Origin: Aliikangiella maris
Lineage (GTDB): Bacteria; Pseudomonadota; Gammaproteobacteria; Enterobacterales; Kangiellaceae
Assembly (NCBI RefSeq): GCF_040719265.1
Contig: NZ_JBFDAH010000016.1
Span: 44,901 to 108,900 of the forward strand
Reading direction: 5' to 3'
DNA length: 64,000 bases
Shown piece after piece: positions 58,101 through 63,903 of the stretch (position 1 is its first letter; each line of letters opens with the position of its first letter). Below the pieces are notes generated by a model. That model saw only the letters and a program-made list of their open reading frames with translations, was not told where the DNA came from and searched no databases. A program made the translations under genes and the position numbers.

Positions 58101-58861
58101 TATGCCTGGGGCGATTAGATAATCAGGTAAAGGTAAGAGGATATCGAATTGAATTGGGTGAAATTGAATCTGCGGTTCGCCATCATCAGTCAGTTCAAGA
58201 TTGTGCGGTGACGGTAATTGGATCGGATTCTGGCGATGTCAGATTGGTTTGTTTTGTGGTTTGGCAATCTGGGCATTCCCATACAGTTACCGAAATGAGA
58301 AATTTTCTACGAGAGAGACTGCCGCAATATATGATTCCACAGCATCTCGTTGAACTATCAAGTTTGCCGCAAACGCCCAACCTAAAATTAGATAGAAAAG
58401 CATTACCTTCATTGTTTAAGGCACAAAATACACAGCAACGCTATGTGCCACCCAAAACAGAGATGGAGAAATGGCTGGCTGCGCTATGGTGTAAGATTAT
58501 CGGCATCGATCAGGTTAGTCGGCATGATAACTTTTTTGATCTGGGAGGGCATTCATTGCTCTCTATGCAAGTCATTAATCAGATTAGTCAAGAAAAAAAT
58601 ATCGATATTCATCCTCGGGAATTATTACTCGAGAATTTAAGTACTATCGCCAGTAAAATATCTGAAAGTCTATTGATAACGACGAGCAATTCTCAACTTG
58701 AGAATTCAAAACAGAAAGTATCAGAGACTTCGGTTGCTGAAAGACACCATCTAGATGATAAAAATGCAAAAAATAGTGTGTTAGACAAAAATAGCATTAA
58801 AGAAAATCAATCTGGAAAAAATGGTATAAAGCGTATCTTTAAAAAAATATTTAAATCCTGA
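52190..58861 (+). CDS. NRPS C-A-PCP-C-A-PCP without thioesterase
   Basis: The 2223-aa protein has two complete modules. C1 (about 15-455) with HHIICDG at 162-168; A1 (480-1000) with YIIYTSGSTGKPKGVM, PCP1 with S1043; C2 (1105-1555) with HHAIFDG at 1233-1239; A2 (1570-2080) with YVIYTSGSTGNPKGVL, PCP2 with S2122. Specificity residues read by hand are DILQLGMVWK for both A1 and A2, close to the glycine code DILQLGLIWK. C1 would accept the beta-amino acyl chain from the aminotransferase-ended partner. After PCP2 there is only a 60-residue polar tail ending in a basic amphipathic segment (GIKRIFKKIFKS). No thioesterase, reductase or terminal condensation domain exists, so release must happen in trans or spontaneously. 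Confidence 0.93.
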   Translation: MSQINTHAVDFDPFAEGALALTCATTEAQKEIWSSIQIHEKATCAFNESITLHLLGQLNIDELKSAINFLVNRHEALKTTFSEDGESLCIAESLNVDLTIVETAQQSLQEKLEQLLDDEAELGFDLQHGPLIRFTLLKTATDAQTTLTNETDQHYYLILTAHHIICDGWSLGILLFDLAKVYSAFVNSKMPEIEAAFPFSEYAQESETEINQQNDEAYWTQLFSQFTPAFELPTDLPRPGFRTFNAKRIDFSVDISVIEQSKQLASSLKSSLTSLMMAAFAVCLNRWSGEETLVIGIPSAAQPAYSPEGLVGHCVNLLPIPVQVNPQQTFDKLVTQLSDSVISAYEHQNYTFGSLLKKLQIKPDPSRIPLVPVLFNIDRGIQDGELPFAGLHTAFLSNPRHYENFEMFINAADYGNRFIIECQYNTDLFSAENIQARLKEFVTVLGEINQQYLSPSLEHTVNQSARAISQIKLLSRDDENLVIAQDNQTDIELPNTLLIHDNINLTAQKYADKIAAVAGEQHLSYVQLNNQSYQFARYLIDCGVTKGTLVGVSLERNEKMLVVLLGILKAGATYVPLDPQFPADRIAYMIDDAQLSFVVTQSDFGGIFSRVEHILLIDELAEKIVTLSDTPFDAQVNSDDLAYIIYTSGSTGKPKGVMVHHGAMMNFLFSMAQQPGITPQDVLLAVTTLSFDISILEIFLPLLAGACVVIANKNESTDGRQLIELIHKHAVTMMQATPATWQMLLLTQWQGKADLTALCGGEALAKDLAEKLLNKVKCLWNMYGPTETAVWSSCTQIIDSQHFGIGKPIANTRFYILDEALNPVPNGLAGELFIAGKGVSQGYLNRTDLTAEKFIADPYCQNEMMYRTGDLVKRQFNGELEYIGRLDNQVKIRGYRIELDEVEAVVRKYPEVIDCALAAKTHQAGDKRLVCYVVWKNIESAKSETNESAQANTLAQLTRFMRDWLPDYMIPQHLVSLESLPRMPNGKLNRKALPDVKLEKNHSSEFSAPQTDTEKWLAEQWSNILSVRKIGRDSDFFALGGHSLLIAHLIQQIASDKSIHLQYRDLFDYPQLYQLAERIDNFNQPLVANTHNIPKKDDDTANILSLAQQRLWYLDKLETGTVLYNLPSAFRFIGSLNIAALETSFQDMLTRHASLRTSFSEDAASPVQIIHEQLNFKLELTDLSEFAEHKESELHRQLNLLQSHVFKLTDAPLFLAKLFCLSETEHVLFFMPHHAIFDGWSFDIFLHELTTGYCQHIGQPTNSLPELPIQYTDYAHWLREYLSGDELNQQLQYWTENLAGNLPVLEMPLDKPRPEVASHLGEEIFFDIPEQAFEKIIALANQQGVSVFMVMLSIYSVLLYRYTGQKDLIIGAPMADRTRAGTENLIGFFVNALVLRIPILPDNSFSQLLQNVKEICLSGFANQDTPFEKIVEVLQPERDFSRAPLFQTSLTYQDVSARENHMGDIDIQQIEIPNHCAPLDINIWLKRRGNKISGAFVYNCALFERESIEQFSRHFISLVSRINDLTEQSLWQIPLLTKAEYEQEISRNHPPIKQWQTPSLLHELFDGAAELHAEKIAASCSGTTLQYAELQQKSNQFANYLNAQGIERGVMVGLCVDRSVNMLIAMLGILKAGAAYIPLDPEFPTERLDYMIQDASLDFVVTESAHLNKLSAVDKHIVIDDISQLINNLPNGLSFQAETTPDDIAYVIYTSGSTGNPKGVLVQHSAVVNFINSMSIKPGITADDKLLAVTTLSFDIAVLELYLPITNGAQVVIATRQEANDSRLLLKIFKQHSISIMQVTPATWRLLISSGWSGKSTDGDSQQAKLKALCGGEALPADLAATLTQRCDQLWNMYGPTETTVWSSCGMISELASASSHGTSENSVLNAVTNFSPDIGQAIDNTQLYVLDENLNPVPTGVSGELYIGGAGVTKGYLNQPELTEQRFIDNPISGSGKIYRTGDKARYLSDGRLLCLGRLDNQVKVRGYRIELGEIESAVRHHQSVQDCAVTVIGSDSGDVRLVCFVVWQSGHSHTVTEMRNFLRERLPQYMIPQHLVELSSLPQTPNLKLDRKALPSLFKAQNTQQRYVPPKTEMEKWLAALWCKIIGIDQVSRHDNFFDLGGHSLLSMQVINQISQEKNIDIHPRELLLENLSTIASKISESLLITTSNSQLENSKQKVSETSVAERHHLDDKNAKNSVLDKNSIKENQSGKNGIKRIFKKIFKS

Positions 58862-58971
58862 ATACCGAAAATTTACCGATGAGGTGTTCAGTTAATTTAA
58901 CAATTAATCAATGATGAATATTTGAAAAAGTATTTAAAAAACTTATTTGGGAAGAAGAGTAGAAAATTAGC

Positions 58972-59757
58972 ATGCATAGCTTTCATTTTGGAAATAGCCA
59001 AGAGCCTCTTTATGGTGTTCACCATGAACCTGTTGGAACCGCCTTTAGGCAGTCGGCGGTTATAATCTGCAATCCGATTGGCCATGAATATTATCGTGCT
59101 CATACCGCACTTTGTACCTTAGCCGATCGCTTGGCCAATAATGGCTATCATGTACTTAGATTTGATTATCGCGGTACTGGCGATTCATTTGGTGAGTTGG
59201 CCGATTACAGTGTAGCAGACTGGTGTGATGATATTATGCTGGCGGCGGATGAGTTAAAAGCAATGAGTGGTGTTAATAATATTGTCGCCATCGGATTACG
59301 TGCTGGCGCGCTATTAACATTGCTGACCGCTAAAAATTATTCATTTGACCAGTTGATTTTATGGGATTGTATTACTCAGCAGTCATCAGTTGGGCAAAAC
59401 CTGCAAGCGATGCATCGTCAATTTTTACAAAGTCAATATTGGTTCAAGTATCCGCAAGATAGTCAGGTAAGTGAAGTAAATGAATATTTAGGATTTCATT
59501 ACTCAGCCGATTATTTAAAATTTTTAAATGGTGCTGATGAGCAATTGGTTGAACTACCTGACTATTTGCCAGTTACGTCTATCTATTCGACAAAAACACC
59601 AGAAAATATTGATAGCGAAAATATGTTTAATAAAATGTTTAACGAATATCAATGTCACTATATTGATGAGGCGATTCATTGGAATGATGTGATGAAACAT
59701 GATATTAAATTAACAACAGCCGATACCTTAACCTTTATTGAGGAGGCGCTATCTTGA
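58972..59757 (+). CDS. Alpha/beta hydrolase, exosortase-associated hydrolase 2-like, with Arg at the nucleophile elbow
   Basis: The 261-aa protein has an alpha/beta-hydrolase fold: IICNPIGHEYYRAHTALCTLA, VLRFDYRGTGDSFGEL and the elbow IGLRAGALLTLL. At the nucleophile position (G108-L109-R110-A111-G112) there is Arg, not Ser. This resembles the exosortase A-associated hydrolase 2 family as I recall it, where the canonical Ser is also lost. It lies 110 bases after the NRPS and ends one base into the next hydrolase gene. It may bind carrier-bound acyl chains or act as a non-catalytic partner. Start ATG 58972; the ribosome-binding site is modest. Confidence 0.72.
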   Translation: MHSFHFGNSQEPLYGVHHEPVGTAFRQSAVIICNPIGHEYYRAHTALCTLADRLANNGYHVLRFDYRGTGDSFGELADYSVADWCDDIMLAADELKAMSGVNNIVAIGLRAGALLTLLTAKNYSFDQLILWDCITQQSSVGQNLQAMHRQFLQSQYWFKYPQDSQVSEVNEYLGFHYSADYLKFLNGADEQLVELPDYLPVTSIYSTKTPENIDSENMFNKMFNEYQCHYIDEAIHWNDVMKHDIKLTTADTLTFIEEALS

Positions 59758-60638
59758 TGCGAGAAATAGTTTCAATTTTTGGACGAAATAATAACCTGCA
59801 AGGCATATTGAGCTTGAATGATCAAAGCGGTAAGCCGCCAATTGAAAACGATACTATGTTAGTTGTCTTAAATGCAGGTACTGCTCATAAAGCCGGACCT
59901 TTTCGCTTGAATGTTGATATTGCACGATATGCTGCTAAAAACAATATCAATGCATTTCGATTTGATCTGGGTGGATTAGGCGATAGTATTAAAGTCCCCA
60001 GTGCTTTAACCCATGAAGAAAGCGTCCTGAATGATATTGAAGATGCATTGGATTTTCTTGAATACAAATATCAAGCTAAAAATTTTATTGTCATAGGCTT
60101 ATGTACGGGAGCCGTTCACTCACACAAAATGGCATTAAAAGATGAAAGAGTCATCGGTTGTATCTGGTTAGACGGTTATGGATACCCAACCAATAAATTT
60201 CATTTTTTACGTTATGCACAAGTTGCAGTTGACCCGGTTCGTCTGGCTTCTTCTGTTTCAAAAAGAACCATTGGAAAATTATTTGGCAGCAAAGACAAGG
60301 CCAAAATGTTAAATGGTGAAAGTGTTGATGAGTATATTTGGAAACTGCCACCAATAGAGCAGTACATTGACGAAATGAATTTTCTCAAACAACGTGATGT
60401 TAAGTGCTTATATATTTTTACCGGTGGTATTAACGAGTATTATAATTACGAAGCTCAATTTACCGATGTATTTGGTGATTATGACTTTATGAAAAATGTT
60501 GACATCAAGTACATTGAATCAGCCAATCATACTTTTGTTGTGCGTCGAGATAAACAAGTGATGTTAAATGTGATTGGCGATTGGCTCAAAAAAATACTGA
60601 AGGTTGAATCAAACACAGGCACTGCGAATACTGATTAA
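59757..60638 (+). CDS. Alpha/beta hydrolase, exosortase-associated hydrolase 1-like, with Cys nucleophile
   Basis: The 293-aa alpha/beta hydrolase has LVVLNAGTAHKAGPFRLNVDIAR, FRFDLGGLGDS and an elbow IGLCTGAVHSHK, where C116 stands at the nucleophile position. The candidate catalytic His is in SANHTFVVRRDK near the C-terminus. A strong AGGAGG lies ten bases before the ATG at 59757; that ATG overlaps the preceding stop (TGATG). A Cys nucleophile is typical of thioesterases and acyltransferases that act on carrier-bound chains, so this is the best candidate in the cluster for release of the NRPS product. That role is inference. Confidence 0.75.
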   Translation: MREIVSIFGRNNNLQGILSLNDQSGKPPIENDTMLVVLNAGTAHKAGPFRLNVDIARYAAKNNINAFRFDLGGLGDSIKVPSALTHEESVLNDIEDALDFLEYKYQAKNFIVIGLCTGAVHSHKMALKDERVIGCIWLDGYGYPTNKFHFLRYAQVAVDPVRLASSVSKRTIGKLFGSKDKAKMLNGESVDEYIWKLPPIEQYIDEMNFLKQRDVKCLYIFTGGINEYYNYEAQFTDVFGDYDFMKNVDIKYIESANHTFVVRRDKQVMLNVIGDWLKKILKVESNTGTANTD

Positions 60639-60665
60639 TGCTTAAAGGATGATGGGTTAAAACTA

Positions 60666-61043
60666 ATGAGCCATGCGTTTTCATTAATAGCGAGACTGAA
60701 AAGTTTTCGCTATGCCCTTGCTGGTATTGGAGAGTTGCTTAAAAGCCAGCACAATGCCTGGGTTCATTTAGGCGTAACTGTTGGTGTCGTTGTCGCTGCA
60801 TTTTATTTTCGTATTAATCAAATAGAATGGTGTATTGTTATTTTTGCTATCGTCATTGTCTGGGTGGCAGAAGCATTGAATACTGCGCTTGAATTTTTAT
60901 GTGATCACGTTTCATCTGAATTTCATCCATTGATTAAAAAATCAAAAGATGTTGCGGCTGGTGCAGTGCTTTTGAGCGCAATCGGTGCAGTGGTGATTGG
61001 TGTGATTATTTTCGGACCGTATATTAAATCATTAACTGGTTAG
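60666..61043 (+). CDS. dgkA: DgkA-family diacylglycerol (or undecaprenol) kinase
   Basis: The 125-aa membrane protein has the DgkA three-helix layout: RLKSFRYALAGIGELLKSQHNAWVHL, then VWVAEALNTALEFLCDHV (helix 2, catalytic Glu) and KKSKDVAAGAVLLSAIGAVV. The family phosphorylates diacylglycerol or undecaprenol at the inner membrane. It starts 27 bases after the Cys-hydrolase gene, so it may be cotranscribed with the biosynthetic genes, though DgkA is usually housekeeping. Confidence 0.92.
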   Translation: MSHAFSLIARLKSFRYALAGIGELLKSQHNAWVHLGVTVGVVVAAFYFRINQIEWCIVIFAIVIVWVAEALNTALEFLCDHVSSEFHPLIKKSKDVAAGAVLLSAIGAVVIGVIIFGPYIKSLTG

Positions 61044-61339
61044 TAAGCCGGGCGTTTTAAAAAGACATCTTTAAAATACTTATGAATACTCCAATCATTA
61101 ATTGGAACCCTTGCCTATTGTTTGACTAAATTTGCTACCAGCAAAATTGAAAATCGTACTTTTAAGGTTTTACCTTTTTGTCTGATAGGCGGCGCAAATA
61201 GCAAGTTGCGATTAGATTGAAAGGGGATTTATTTTTTCGTGCAAATTGAATTATTAGTCTAGAATTTTATAGCCTTTCACGATATTTTTTCCTCAAATTG
61301 TTTTAAATATACATCACTTATAGCAGTTGTCTTTTATCA
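61044..61339. other. Non-coding stretch after dgkA
   Basis: AT-rich, with no frame of note. It marks the border between the biosynthetic cluster and the cassette-like region. No integrase, attI or tRNA is visible here. Confidence 0.4.
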
Positions 61340-61534
61340 AGCATTTGTAATTACTACGCTTCGTAATTGTTAAGTTGCTGATTTAATTAATAAACACAAA
61401 TGACGCTTATATTTATATTCAGTAAAGCGGAGTAATTACCTCTTGAAAATTACTTTCTTCTTTGTAAAATGCCGATATTAAAAGTAATTTGGAATCAGTA
61501 AAAAACTCGCTTGAAGATTAATGGGATTTACTGC
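61340..61534 (+). repeat. 195-bp direct repeat, copy A
   Basis: The 195 bases match 63100-63293 at roughly 94 percent by manual comparison, and the last 115 bases are almost identical (one substitution and one indel). It lies 45 bases before the Tse2-like gene. It contains CAGTAAA and TTTACTG as an inverted pair near its end and many A/T tracts. It is likely a shared 5' leader or promoter, or a small mobile unit. Confidence 0.88.
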
Positions 61535-61578
61535 GTTTAATCAGCTGTTATATTTAAACAAACTATGGAGATAGAAAA

Positions 61579-62037
61579 ATGATAGAGGTACTAAAGGATG
61601 TATTAATTTCTTCGGATGATATTGATCAATACTATGAAGAGGCTCCCGTTAACCTTTGGAGAGCAAGAAAAATTAGGCAGGTGGGATCTCTTTTTGGTTT
61701 AGTTGAAGAAGATAAAGTATTATCCAATGGTCAAATTCGTCCAGCGGATATAACCGTTTTTACTAAAAATGGCACTAAATGGGTTACATGCAAGCCTTCT
61801 CCAAGAGGGATCAGCACGTTCGATAGACCGAATACATTTAAAGGAAATTCATGGGAATATTATAAAATCCCATGTGGTACGCTACTTCCTGTTGGTCTTG
61901 CTATAGTCAAAGACAAATTTAATAGGCGAATGGGAGCAACACATTATACTATTGCTCCCGCTTATGATATGCCATTATCCCAATTTAAGTCGTTATTAGA
62001 CCGTCTCGCAACGCTAGTAATAAGGGAAGCAATATGA
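61579..62037 (+). CDS. Tse2-like ADP-ribosyltransferase-fold toxin
   Basis: The 152-aa protein aligns by eye with Pseudomonas Tse2, a type VI secretion toxin with an ADP-ribosyltransferase-like fold. Matching features are the N-terminal NLWRARK (Tse2 LYRAVFK), GISTFDRPN at 77-85 (Tse2 GTSVFDRAG, which holds the active-site Ser/Thr), IPCGTLLPVGLAIVKD and FNRRMGATHYTIAPAYDMPL (Tse2 YNKRLQATHYTIMPAKPM), and the helical C-terminus. Length is close to Tse2 (158 aa). It overlaps the next gene by four bases, as toxin and immunity genes do. No type VI secretion genes are in the window, so it may work as a chromosomal toxin-antitoxin pair. No secretion signal. Confidence 0.78.
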   Translation: MIEVLKDVLISSDDIDQYYEEAPVNLWRARKIRQVGSLFGLVEEDKVLSNGQIRPADITVFTKNGTKWVTCKPSPRGISTFDRPNTFKGNSWEYYKIPCGTLLPVGLAIVKDKFNRRMGATHYTIAPAYDMPLSQFKSLLDRLATLVIREAI

Positions 62038-62264
62038 ACTTGGATATATCAAAACAGCATTTGATTCTACTAGTTTCAGCTTTAAATGATGCCATTAAAT
62101 ATAATGAAGGTTTTTTGCGAAGCGAAACCATCAAAGATATATCCGATTATGAAGATCATTTACTCTGTTTAGAAAATTGCCAGGGTTGGCTAGAAGATGA
62201 ATATAAGCGTCTAAGAGAGACTAATTCAGATTTAATGGAGTATGAAAAAATAATCGGAATATAA
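62034..62264 (+). CDS. Tsi2-like immunity/antitoxin protein
   Basis: The 76-aa helical, acidic protein starts inside the toxin gene (ATGA overlap). Its size matches Tsi2 (77 aa) and its pattern is comparable: an N-terminal MNL and helix, then DYEDHLLCLENCQGWLEDEYKRLRETNSDLMEYEKII, similar in spacing to the Tsi2 C-terminal helices. Tsi2 neutralises Tse2 by direct binding. Sequence identity by eye is low, so the call rests on context plus size and helix spacing. AAGGGA precedes the ATG. Confidence 0.68.
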   Translation: MNLDISKQHLILLVSALNDAIKYNEGFLRSETIKDISDYEDHLLCLENCQGWLEDEYKRLRETNSDLMEYEKIIGI

Positions 62265-62370
62265 CAAACGGCTGCAGCGGACAAATTTTCGCTGTCTCCT
62301 TTTTTGCAAAAATACGCAAAAAAGCGGCCATCAAAAACTTGCTCGGTGAGCCGAGCGCTAGTGCTCAATC
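62265..62370 (+). repeat. attC-like palindrome after the toxin-immunity pair
   Basis: Directly after the immunity stop there is TAACAAACGGCTGCAGCGG, a frequent left end of marine integron attC sites. On the right is GCTCGGTGAGCCGAGCGCTA. CGGCT and AGCCG and the CAAATTTT/AAAACTTG arms can pair imperfectly. TTTTTTGC and GCAAAAAA form an inner hairpin. The right-hand core (expected GTTRRRY) is degraded to GCTAGTG, so the site may be weak. Confidence 0.5.
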
Positions 62371-62397
62371 AGAATCAACAACAACGGAGAAAACCAA

Positions 62398-62850
62398 ATG
62401 GGATCATATATTGAATCGAACCTTATTAAGGATGAGAAAGTGCAATATGAAGGGAAGACCAGCATCTGGTCATTGCTACCAAAAATTTTATTGGGGTTAA
62501 TATTACTTCCATTCTATGGCATTGGCCTTATATTATGGGGGGCGGCAGCTATCACGTACTACACCACAGAACTTGCTATTACTAATAAGCGAGTAATCGC
62601 CAAATTCGGTCTTATCCGAAGAAACACGGTCGAAATGAATATCTCAAAAGTTGAGAGTATTCAGGTAGATCAAAGCATTCTCGGACGTATCTTTAACTTC
62701 GGTAGTGTACTGGTTTCTGGGGCAGGCGACCCAAAAGCTCCAATCCCTGGAATCTCACATCCGCTCAAGTTTCGAAAAATGTTCTTTGAAGTTCAGGAAG
62801 GCAGCAGTACGGCTATTCCTCAAACTAGTCCAGCGGCAGAAGTAGCATAA
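62398..62850 (+). CDS. Membrane PH-domain (bPH2/YdbT-like) protein
   Basis: The 150-aa protein has a hydrophobic hairpin (about 24-52, LLPKILLGLILLPFYGIGLILWG) followed by a bacterial PH domain: TTELAITNKRVIAKFGLIRRNTVEMNISKVESIQVDQSILGRIFNFGSVLVSG. This is the bPH2 pattern of DUF304 proteins. Function is unknown; such proteins occur often as lone cassettes or near membranes. It lies between two attC-like palindromes, has CGGAG upstream of the ATG, and appears to be a complete cassette gene. Confidence 0.85.
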   Translation: MGSYIESNLIKDEKVQYEGKTSIWSLLPKILLGLILLPFYGIGLILWGAAAITYYTTELAITNKRVIAKFGLIRRNTVEMNISKVESIQVDQSILGRIFNFGSVLVSGAGDPKAPIPGISHPLKFRKMFFEVQEGSSTAIPQTSPAAEVA

Positions 62851-62851
62851 G

Positions 62852-62915
62852 CACTAACACAAATGAGCCGTTTCTAAGTCAATAAACAAAACAATTCTTT
62901 TCGGTCATGTTAGTG
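62852..62915 (+). repeat. Short attC-like palindrome after the PH-domain gene
   Basis: CACTAACA (62852-62859) pairs with TGTTAGTG (62908-62915); inside, TGA and CCG pair with CGG and TCA, leaving one unpaired G on the left arm. Extrahelical bases and a CTAAC/GTTAG outer pair immediately after a stop codon are hallmarks of integron attC sites. The outer core fits RYYYAAC/GTTRRRY only in part. Confidence 0.5.
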
Positions 62916-63099
62916 GCCGATTTCTTTTCAAAAAGTATTATCATTTTCTTCGTCTGTCGGACCATGAAACAGGACAGCCTCAACCACTGTTTTTTGAGGG
63001 ATTGAGGTTAAATTGAATTGTGAGATATTTTATTCATATTTATAATTTTTTGTATTTCATAATTTCAAACGTTAAGTTTTAAAGTCGATGTTTTAAGTG

Positions 63100-63293
63100 A
63101 GCATTTGTATTGACTACGCTTTGTAATTGGTAAGTTGCTGATTTAATAAATAAACACAAATTATGCTTGTTTTTACATTCAGTAAAGCGGAGTAATTACC
63201 TCTTGAAAATTACTTTCTTCTTTGTAAAATGCTGATATTAAAAGTAATTTGGAATCAGTAAAAACTCGCTTGAAGATTAATGGGATTTACTGC
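63100..63293 (+). repeat. 195-bp direct repeat, copy B
   Basis: The 194-base partner of the repeat at 61340-61534, lying just before the RraB-like gene. Differences concentrate in the first 80 bases. The region between the PH gene palindrome and this repeat (62916-63099) holds no gene I can support. Confidence 0.88.
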
Positions 63294-63318
63294 ATAGAAT
63301 ATGCTGTTAAGAGTCCCA

Positions 63319-63813
63319 ATGAACAATATTATCAAATCAATTTTACTATCTTTTATATTATGTTGCGGTAACGTAATTGCAGAGGAGCCAAGGATGTCTG
63401 AAGAACAAGCGCAGAAAACATGGGATGAGTATCACGATAGAATAAAGAATCGAAGATTAGCTCAAGTTAAAATAATTAACGAGCAACTAAAAGATGCTGG
63501 CGTGACAAGCGATTCAGATCTTGTCCTCGACTTCAAATTTTTTACTCCAAAGCAAAGTGGTGCTGAAGGAATAAAAGAGCAACTAAGTGAAAATTATGAA
63601 ATGACCATCAGCCAAGAAGGTGATTATTGGAACATTAACGGAACAACTAGGCCGTATTCCATCAACCTAGATCCAGAGCAGCATGTTGGCTGGGTAGAAT
63701 TTATGCATGATGTAGCGCTTTCGTATGGTTGCATATTTAGTGTATGGACTGTCACAGACGTTAAGACCAACAAAACATGGTCCAATGAAAAAATCGAAAC
63801 AGAGTTTGACTAA
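63319..63813 (+). CDS. Exported RraB-like domain protein
   Basis: This 164-aa protein begins with a signal peptide (MNNIIKSILLSFILCCGNVIA, probable cut after position 21). The mature part resembles the RNase E inhibitor RraB fold: DLVLDFKFFTPKQSGAEGIKEQL, then YEMTISQEGDYWNINGTTRPY and WVEFMHDVALSYGCIFSVWTV. RraB is cytoplasmic, so a signal peptide is odd; the domain may serve another purpose here. I start at ATG 63319 with AAGAG seven bases upstream; an ATG at 63301 would add six residues. Family assignment is by eye. Confidence 0.55.
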   Translation: MNNIIKSILLSFILCCGNVIAEEPRMSEEQAQKTWDEYHDRIKNRRLAQVKIINEQLKDAGVTSDSDLVLDFKFFTPKQSGAEGIKEQLSENYEMTISQEGDYWNINGTTRPYSINLDPEQHVGWVEFMHDVALSYGCIFSVWTVTDVKTNKTWSNEKIETEFD

Positions 63814-63821
63814 ATCGACTC

Positions 63822-63895
63822 TTAACAAGAGCAGGCAGCGCGACATTTTACTCGCGACTTCGCTGCTTCTAAAATGCCGCTGCTGCGGTCGTTAA
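63822..63895 (+). repeat. attC-like site after the RraB-like gene
   Basis: TTAAC (63822-63826) and GTTAA (63891-63895) are the outer arms. Inside, GCA, GCAGCG and CATTTTA on the left pair with TAAAATG, CGCTGC and TGC on the right, with an unpaired G between GCA and GCAGCG. The right end reads GTTAAAT, which fits GTTRRRY exactly. This is the clearest attC in the window and starts nine bases after the stop of the preceding gene. Confidence 0.68.
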
Positions 63896-63903
63896 ATGGA
63901 AAA

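Noticed and set aside
58972..60638. Calling the two hydrolases classical type II thioesterases
   Set aside because: Neither has the GHSMGG-type Ser motif of TEII enzymes; the elbows are GLRAG and GLCTG.
61044..61070. Remnant attI or attC end just after dgkA
   Set aside because: GCCGGGCGTTTTAAA looks a little like an attC right end, but no left arm pairs with it.
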